Program-made: the position numbers and the translations under genes
Assembly (NCBI GenBank): GCA_030444405.1
Contig: JARFPM010000042.1
Coordinates: forward strand, 1-32,935
Length of the DNA stretch: 32,935 bases
From: Nitrospira sp.
GTDB lineage: Bacteria; Nitrospirota; Nitrospiria; Nitrospirales; Nitrospiraceae
Reading direction: 5' to 3'
Notes under the pieces: generated by a model
The model's database searches: none
The model's input: only the letters and a program-made list of their open reading frames with translations
Told to the model about the DNA's origin: nothing
Part shown: piece after piece, positions 28,592-32,935 of the stretch
How positions within the stretch are numbered: the stretch's first letter is position 1
Layout of the letters: each line of letters starts with the position of its first letter

Positions 28592-29839
28592 ATGACAGGC
28601 CAGCGAACGACAGTCGGCATTCTTGTTGGCGGCGGGCCTGCGCCCGGTATCAATAGTGTGATCAGCGCAGCGACGATTCGCAGCATTTTGGGAGGCTCGG
28701 ACGTTCTTGGGCTGATTGATGGTTTCAAATGGCTTATGGAGGGGAGCACTGGGCAAGCGCGACCGCTCTCGATCGAGGACGTCAGCCGGATCCATTTTCG
28801 GGGCGGGTCGTATTTAGGCACCTCGCGCGCGAACCCAACGAAGAGCGTCGAGCATCTCGACAACGTCTTGTTCGGACTGTCGAGTCGCGGAATCACACGG
28901 CTGGTGACGATTGGCGGAGACGACACCGCATTTTCGGCCATGAAGCTGGAGGAGCATGCCGGTGGTCGTCTTCAGGTCGTTCATGTCCCCAAGACAATCG
29001 ACAACGATCTGGATCTCCCTCATGGGATTCCGACATTCGGGTTTCAAACGGCCCGTCACCTCGGGGTTGAAATCGTGAAGAATCTTATGGTCGATGCCCG
29101 CACCACAACACGGTGGTATTTGGTCGTGACCATGGGGCGCAAGGCCGGCCATCTTGCATTGGGGATCGGGAAGGCAACCGGCGCCACCCTGACGATTGTT
29201 CCGGAGGAGTTTCGAGACCGGCCGGTCAGACTTCAACGGGTCGTTGATCTCTTGATCGGAGCCATAATCAAGCGGCTTGAACATGGTCGAGCCGATGGAG
29301 TTGTAGTGCTGGCCGAAGGGCTGATCGAAATCATTGATTCTCGAGATCTTGGTGGGCTAGAGCATGTCGAACGAGACGAGCACGGCCATTTGCGAATGAG
29401 CGAGATAGACATCGGTGATGTGTTGCGGCGTGAACTGACGAAGCAGCTTCACCAGCTGGGGCTTTCCACGAGCCTGGTGGCGAAGAACGTGGGGTATGAG
29501 CTCCGTTGTGCCGATCCAATTCCATACGATATCGAATACACGCGCGATCTCGGCTATTGCGCTGCTCAGTACTTACTCGATGGCGGGACATCGGCCATGG
29601 TCTCGATTCAAAACGGACGGTTCACCCCGATTCCATTCAAGCAGATGGTGGATTCCTCCACTGGACGGACCAAGGTGAGGATGGTGGATGTCGAATCCCA
29701 GTCCTACCAGATCGCCCGGCAATACATGATTCGACTCATGGAAGCCGACCTGAACAATCGGGACGCGCTGGGCCGCTATGCCGCCTTGGCCGGCCTGTCT
29801 CCAGAGGCGTTTCGAGAACGGTTCAGTACAGTCCTTTGA
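28592..29839 (+). CDS. 6-phosphofructokinase, pyrophosphate-type by key residues
   Basis: The 415-aa protein has the PFK core: GGGPAPGIN (13-21), GGDDT (108-112) and PKTIDND (133-139), then MGRKAGHLAL and EGL. In ATP-dependent PFK the first two sites read GGxGS and PGTIDND. The Asp in GGDDT and the Lys of PKTIDND are hallmarks of PPi-dependent enzymes (known for the family). It therefore probably makes fructose 1,6-bisphosphate using PPi, reversibly, saving ATP. GGGAGC lies 7 bases before the ATG. It sits between the unknown 463-aa gene and a tandem Usp gene. Confidence 0.92.
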   Translation: MTGQRTTVGILVGGGPAPGINSVISAATIRSILGGSDVLGLIDGFKWLMEGSTGQARPLSIEDVSRIHFRGGSYLGTSRANPTKSVEHLDNVLFGLSSRGITRLVTIGGDDTAFSAMKLEEHAGGRLQVVHVPKTIDNDLDLPHGIPTFGFQTARHLGVEIVKNLMVDARTTTRWYLVVTMGRKAGHLALGIGKATGATLTIVPEEFRDRPVRLQRVVDLLIGAIIKRLEHGRADGVVVLAEGLIEIIDSRDLGGLEHVERDEHGHLRMSEIDIGDVLRRELTKQLHQLGLSTSLVAKNVGYELRCADPIPYDIEYTRDLGYCAAQYLLDGGTSAMVSIQNGRFTPIPFKQMVDSSTGRTKVRMVDVESQSYQIARQYMIRLMEADLNNRDALGRYAALAGLSPEAFRERFSTVL

Positions 29840-29879
29840 ACAACATGGATGCATCTCGTCGAACAAAAGGATATCCGAC

Positions 29880-30737
29880 ATGAAAGTTCTTGCGACAACT
29901 GATGGGTCGAAACATGGTAAGTGGGCGATCGAATGGTTAGCGGAGATGCCGTTCGTGGTGCAGCCGGTGGTTCGTGTGCTGCACGTCGTCGATGTGGCGA
30001 GCGTTCGGGCTCCCTTTATGATCCAGCCGGTGATCGTCGGTACCGAACGATACATTCAGTCCGAAGTCAAGCGGATGGAGGCAGTGGCCAAGTCCACTAA
30101 AAAAGAATCGGAGGGCTTGTTGTCAACGCTTGGCTTGAGCGGAACCGTGACGGCCGACCAAGGCAGTGTGGCAGCCACGATCATGAAGCATGCGCAGCGT
30201 GGTGTCGGACTCCTGTCGATCGGGTCCCGAGGCTTGGATGCCTTGGATCGATTCATGCTCGGCAGCATCTCAAATCATGCCATCCACCATGCCCCTTGCT
30301 CTGTACTGGTGGTGAAAGAGCCCCCTCGGCCCGTCCGGCATCTGATACTGGCGATCGATGGGTCGGCTGCCTCGGATAAAGCGGTTAAATTCCTGATGCG
30401 CTATCTCAATCCGACCCCCGACGGTCCGGATCAGGAACCAGTCAGGGTGACGGTGATGCATGCGGTGCCCTATTTCAAGTATCCGGAGGTCAAAGAGAGC
30501 GGGAGAGCGCTGGTACAGCGATATGGTGATAGGCTCGCGAAATCAGGCTTCCAGATACGTGAAGCCTTGAGGCTGGGAAAGCCGGCAGACGAGATTCTGA
30601 CGGTGGCCAAACAGGATAAGGCGGATCTGATTGTGACCGGAGCGAAGGGGCTGGGCGCGATCCGCCGCGTATTGCTCGGCAGCGTCTCCACCCGGGTGGT
30701 GCAACATTCCCACTGCGGGGTGCTCGTGGTCCGCTGA
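29880..30737 (+). CDS. Tandem universal stress protein
   Basis: The 285-aa protein starts MKVLATTDGSKHGKWAIEWL. Domain 1 carries GSRGLDALDRFMLGSISNHA and domain 2 carries GAKGLGAIRRVLLGSVSTRV, both of the ATP-binding pattern G-2x-G-9x-G(S/T). AAAGGA is upstream. It follows PFK by 40 bases on the same strand. Its domain order is as in the other tandem Usps of the cluster, but sequence between the copies is clearly diverged, so these are old paralogues. Confidence 0.92.
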   Translation: MKVLATTDGSKHGKWAIEWLAEMPFVVQPVVRVLHVVDVASVRAPFMIQPVIVGTERYIQSEVKRMEAVAKSTKKESEGLLSTLGLSGTVTADQGSVAATIMKHAQRGVGLLSIGSRGLDALDRFMLGSISNHAIHHAPCSVLVVKEPPRPVRHLILAIDGSAASDKAVKFLMRYLNPTPDGPDQEPVRVTVMHAVPYFKYPEVKESGRALVQRYGDRLAKSGFQIREALRLGKPADEILTVAKQDKADLIVTGAKGLGAIRRVLLGSVSTRVVQHSHCGVLVVR

Positions 30738-30778
30738 GCATCTAAAGTAGGGGGTGGCTCGTAACTCGCGGAACAGGC

Positions 30779-30808
30779 TTGACGGAACGGAGGAATGCAC
30801 AATAGACT
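30779..30808 (+). promoter_or_regulatory. Possible promoter of the MarR gene
   Basis: TTGACG (30779-30784) and TAGACT (30803-30808), 18 bases apart, form a weak sigma-70 pair about 36 bases before the ATG. The following GGGAGAGG is the Shine-Dalgarno. No clear MarR-type dyad was found. Confidence 0.4.
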
Positions 30809-30843
30809 GTCGCTCTCTCGGATTCACCTAAGGGAGAGGATTC

Positions 30844-31524
30844 ATGACAGCATTAATCAAGATCGACCAAGACTCGCTCCCTGATCGATTAGTGATGGGG
30901 CTTTCAAAAATCGGTTTGGCGATGAAGAGCCGCGCATGGCGACGGAAGGGGCGGCAAGGGATTGGTCCATTACAAGTCCAAGTATTGACCTTTCTCCGGT
31001 CTCGACCGAATCAGTCGGCTACCGTCTCGACGATTGCCCGAGAACTCTCCGTGAAGCTGCCCACCGCTTCTGAAGTCATCCGAACGCTTGAGCAGAAGCG
31101 CTTGGTCCGCCGACGACGTCGGGAAATCGACAACCGGGTCGTGACGGTTCACCTCACCGCGCTTGGGGCAAAGGCAGGTCATGTGGAAAACCGATGGCCG
31201 GAGATTCTGGCGTCTGCCACTGAGAATTTGTCGGTGCAAGAGCAGGTTGCTCTTCTTACCTCGCTCGTGAAGCTGATTCGCGCGCTTCAACTGCAAGGAG
31301 AAATTCCTGTTGCGCGCATGTGCGTCTCCTGCGAGCATTTCCGTCCGCATGCCTACCCGGGATCGGACCAACCTCATCACTGTGACTTCTACAATACTGC
31401 GTTCGGAGATCAGGCATTCCGCCTTGATTGTCCCGAGTACGTGGAAGTTCCAGCGGAAGATTCGAGCAATAATGCCGACTCTCACAAAGCTGCGGGCATA
31501 GCCCAAGCCCTAACCGCCGGCTGA
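30844..31524 (+). CDS. MarR-type regulator with C-terminal Cys/His cluster
   Basis: The 226-aa protein has a MarR winged helix (about 42-112: VSTIARELSVKLPTASEVIR, then VRRRRREIDNRVVTVHL wing) and a helical dimerisation part to about 150. The C-terminal segment (158-200) contains C160, C163, C180 and C196 with histidines H165, H169, H178 and H179 (MCVSCEHFRPH, HHCDFYN, LDCPEY). Four cysteines in C-x2-C-x16-C-x15-C spacing could hold an Fe-S cluster or zinc, making it a candidate redox or metal sensor (inference). Spacing after the Usp gene and an own promoter suggest local control. The last 15 bases overlap the convergent lipoprotein gene. Confidence 0.88.
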   Translation: MTALIKIDQDSLPDRLVMGLSKIGLAMKSRAWRRKGRQGIGPLQVQVLTFLRSRPNQSATVSTIARELSVKLPTASEVIRTLEQKRLVRRRRREIDNRVVTVHLTALGAKAGHVENRWPEILASATENLSVQEQVALLTSLVKLIRALQLQGEIPVARMCVSCEHFRPHAYPGSDQPHHCDFYNTAFGDQAFRLDCPEYVEVPAEDSSNNADSHKAAGIAQALTAG

Positions 31525-32100
31525 CGGCTTGTCATGGGGCGGCTTCTGTGACGGTTGCTCTGTTCGGTGAAGGTAGATGGGTCGGTCCGCCTCCACCTGA
31601 CTCAGTAAGTCTTCCAAAGCCGTCTGTAACGCGGTTGCGATGGGGTCGCGGTCGGAAGCGGTGACCCACCGTACCGATGACCCTACAGCTGTCTGCTCGG
31701 CGAGATACGACTTCATGAGCTGGCCGGCTTCGCTCATCTCCGCCTGTAACACAATCCGGTAATGATAGAGACCGCTGCGAGAGGTCAGCGTCAGTTTCGT
31801 GGCCACATGAAGCCTCAGGTCGGCTGGGTCAGGCGAGACTGAAGCGAACGTGCCTCGTTGTTGCAGGTAGCCCAAGATCGCCTGACTGAGATCGCGATGC
31901 GACCACTCCAGCAAGGTGATACCTGGTCGATGGTCGGCGCCTTCCAGTGAAATCGGCTTGACAACAGTCTGAAGACTTCGCGGGATGGTGGTGGACGAAG
32001 GGCTGGTGAGAAGAGGTGCCACCTGAATTCGGTGGACACAGCCCGTCCATGCGACACATAGTCCCAGCAGAACCATTGTGAACGTAATCGAGCGGGTCAT
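31510..32100 (-). CDS. Lipoprotein, unknown function
   Basis: The 196-aa protein has a lipobox (VAWTGC, acylated Cys at 21), so it is membrane-anchored. The mature part has an alternating beta pattern (RLHVATKLTLTSRSGLYHYR, VLQAEMSEAGQLMKSYLAEQ). This resembles small LPS-assembly or outer-membrane lipoproteins, but I do not recognise a named family. The ATG at 32100 is preferred to the TTG at 32106; there is no strong Shine-Dalgarno. It overlaps the MarR gene tail on the other strand. Confidence 0.8.
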   Translation of the reverse strand: MTRSITFTMVLLGLCVAWTGCVHRIQVAPLLTSPSSTTIPRSLQTVVKPISLEGADHRPGITLLEWSHRDLSQAILGYLQQRGTFASVSPDPADLRLHVATKLTLTSRSGLYHYRIVLQAEMSEAGQLMKSYLAEQTAVGSSVRWVTASDRDPIATALQTALEDLLSQVEADRPIYLHRTEQPSQKPPHDKPSAGG

Positions 32101-32155
32101 AGGCAATCAAAGGATGGTGGATCGAACCTTCCCCACAGTGATCTGATCTGCGCGA

Positions 32156-32647
32156 TTAGTAACTCGCGTTGGGAGAGGATCCTGACACGATCTCCAAGTC
32201 TTTCAACGCTCGAGCAGCCTGTTCTCGGTAGGCCTGTTCCGTCGGGTCCGTGTAGGTATCGACCACACGTTGATAGGTTGCCCTTGCCCTCTCCGGCTGT
32301 TGCTTGATCGCGAAATATTGTCCCAACGCAATCCAGTTCTGAGCTGCCGTTTCTCGAGCCGTTTTCATCAGCGCGAACTCCCGCCCGACCAGCGACGTTC
32401 TCTGCAACCGACCCTGCTTCCTGACTGTGTCCGCCATCTGGTCGGCCATGAGTTCGATCTGTTCGTTCTCATGAACCGCCGCACCCACTCGATTGGCCCT
32501 GAGGTGCGTGTAGAAGTTCTCGACGTGGTTCTTCATGACATCCGCTCGCCGCTGATACGAATCTTGTGCGCAACCAGATAGAAGGAAGACGAACAACAAG
32601 ATGACACCTGCCGTTCGGGAGAGAACGTGGCGAATTGAGATCTTCAC
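32156..32647 (-). CDS. Lipoprotein with TPR-like helical region
   Basis: The 163-aa protein begins VKISIRHVLSRTAGVILLFV with lipobox LLSGC. The rest is helical, with WIALGQYFAIKQQPERARAT and YQRVVDTYTDPTEQAYREQA, a TPR-like repeat. The GTG at 32647 has AGGGG six bases upstream; an ATG at 32662 adds only MQGPH and lacks it. TPR lipoproteins often scaffold envelope complexes. It could be in one unit with the next lipoprotein (55-base gap). Confidence 0.78.
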   Translation of the reverse strand: MKISIRHVLSRTAGVILLFVFLLSGCAQDSYQRRADVMKNHVENFYTHLRANRVGAAVHENEQIELMADQMADTVRKQGRLQRTSLVGREFALMKTARETAAQNWIALGQYFAIKQQPERARATYQRVVDTYTDPTEQAYREQAARALKDLEIVSGSSPNASY

Positions 32648-32790
32648 ATGGGGCCCCTGCATGAAAGTTTGGTGCGTCTATGCGGTGGAAGTCTAGCATA
32701 CACTCAGCCGTGCAAACACTAGCTCGACCGGCGGGCACTCTCGATGATGCCCCGATAACGGTAACGGCAGACAGGAGGCCGCGAAGCCCC

Positions 32791-32935
32791 TGTAATCCCA
32801 AAATGATAATGTCCGCTTTGCCCAAAATAGAAATGTCCTCTGCGTTGATAGACTCCCCACTCTTAGAAGGAGGGGGGGATGGTCAGAGAGGATACGGTGA
32901 CGATGAGTGCGAAAGAGTTGCGGCGGGTCCATGTG
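32791..32935 (+). mobile_element. Left end of an insertion sequence (probably ISNCY/IS1202-like), cut by the window edge
   Basis: The segment begins near TGTAATCCC and contains two 18-bp direct repeats, cccaaaatgataatgtcc (32797-32814) and cccaaaatagaaatgtcc (32821-32838), 16 of 18 matching with a 24-bp period. These are probable transposase-binding sites. A transposase start follows at 32879. The exact left end and any target duplication cannot be fixed without the other side. It lies upstream of the lipoprotein gene at 32647. Confidence 0.75.
32879..32935 (+). CDS. IS transposase, N-terminal 19 codons (partial)
   Basis: After AAGGAGG the ATG at 32879 opens MVREDTVTMSAKELRRVHV, which runs off the window. 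This matches the start of ISNCY/IS1202-type transposases (MTMSxKELxRxxVI then a helix-turn-helix such as QKEAAxxLGLSxRQ), as known from memory. An alternative ATG lies eight codons in (MSAKELRRV). Only 57 bases are visible, so the family is a probable call. Confidence 0.7.
   Translation, partial: MVREDTVTMSAKELRRVHV

Noticed and set aside
1-32935. CRISPR array, defence system or toxin-antitoxin pair
   Set aside because: No regularly spaced repeats or cas genes; the only TA-type genes are an orphan VapB and a lone DUF2442.

Overview
The window looks like chromosomal DNA of a Nitrospira-type bacterium (Nitrospirota). This is inferred from overall gene content (several UspA proteins, a pyrophosphate-type phosphofructokinase, a Lon-like AAA protease next to an HPF/cold-shock fusion, glycine-zipper and short lipoproteins) and from dispersed imperfect-palindromic repeats of a kind I associate from memory with that genus. 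No nitrite oxidation or ammonia oxidation gene is present to prove it. No rRNA, tRNA or CRISPR array was found.

Region 1 (1-12450) is accessory and scarred. It starts with a GC-rich pair, an orphan VapB-type antitoxin coupled to a glutaminyl-peptide cyclotransferase. A REP-associated transposase remnant, a glycine-zipper protein and a truncated beta-barrel protein follow. Next is a six-gene minus-strand operon (8933 to 3163): TetR regulator, HlyD-like adaptor, two separate ABC ATPases and two ABC-2 permeases. It is a ybhGFSR/cecR-like exporter in which YbhF is split into two unequal subunits. After a repeat-rich gap comes arsR-arsM-arsC (arsenic methylation and reduction, no efflux pump) and a small lipoprotein, bracketed by inverted copies of a ~150-bp double-hairpin repeat. 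Three same-orientation segments resembling the last ~17 codons of the Lon-like gene (1145-1198, 11618-11665, 12453-12506) divide this region. They may be old integration scars at the lonB 3' end.

Region 2 (12453-22645) is a stress and maintenance region. HPF-cold-shock fusion and LonB-like protease are coupled. Divergent to them are a kinase-fold phosphotransferase and an APS-kinase-like P-loop protein. Then come a DUF2442 protein, an alpha/beta hydrolase overlapping a secreted pentapeptide-repeat protein, an NAD salvage pair (nicotinamidase and nicotinate phosphoribosyltransferase, overlapping by 4 nt), a membrane-anchored or secreted cytochrome c, a 220-bp repeat with inverted ends, and a 54-aa FmdB zinc ribbon.

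Region 3 (22664-32647) is a universal-stress cluster. Two genes point left (tandem Usp, CBS-MgtE transporter, preceded by a 31-aa membrane peptide). A long plus-strand run encodes Usp, an amicyanin-like cupredoxin, tandem Usp, a DUF2934 protein, a 463-aa unknown, PPi-type PFK, tandem Usp and a MarR regulator with a C-terminal Cys/His cluster. Two short lipoproteins on the minus strand close it. The last ~145 bases are the left end and first 19 codons of an insertion sequence, probably ISNCY/IS1202-like.

Taken together, regions 2 and 3 look like an energy-limitation or dormancy toolkit: ribosome hibernation, proteolysis, NAD recycling, PPi-saving glycolysis, ATP-binding Usp sensors and a possible redox-sensing regulator. 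That functional link is inference from neighbourhood.
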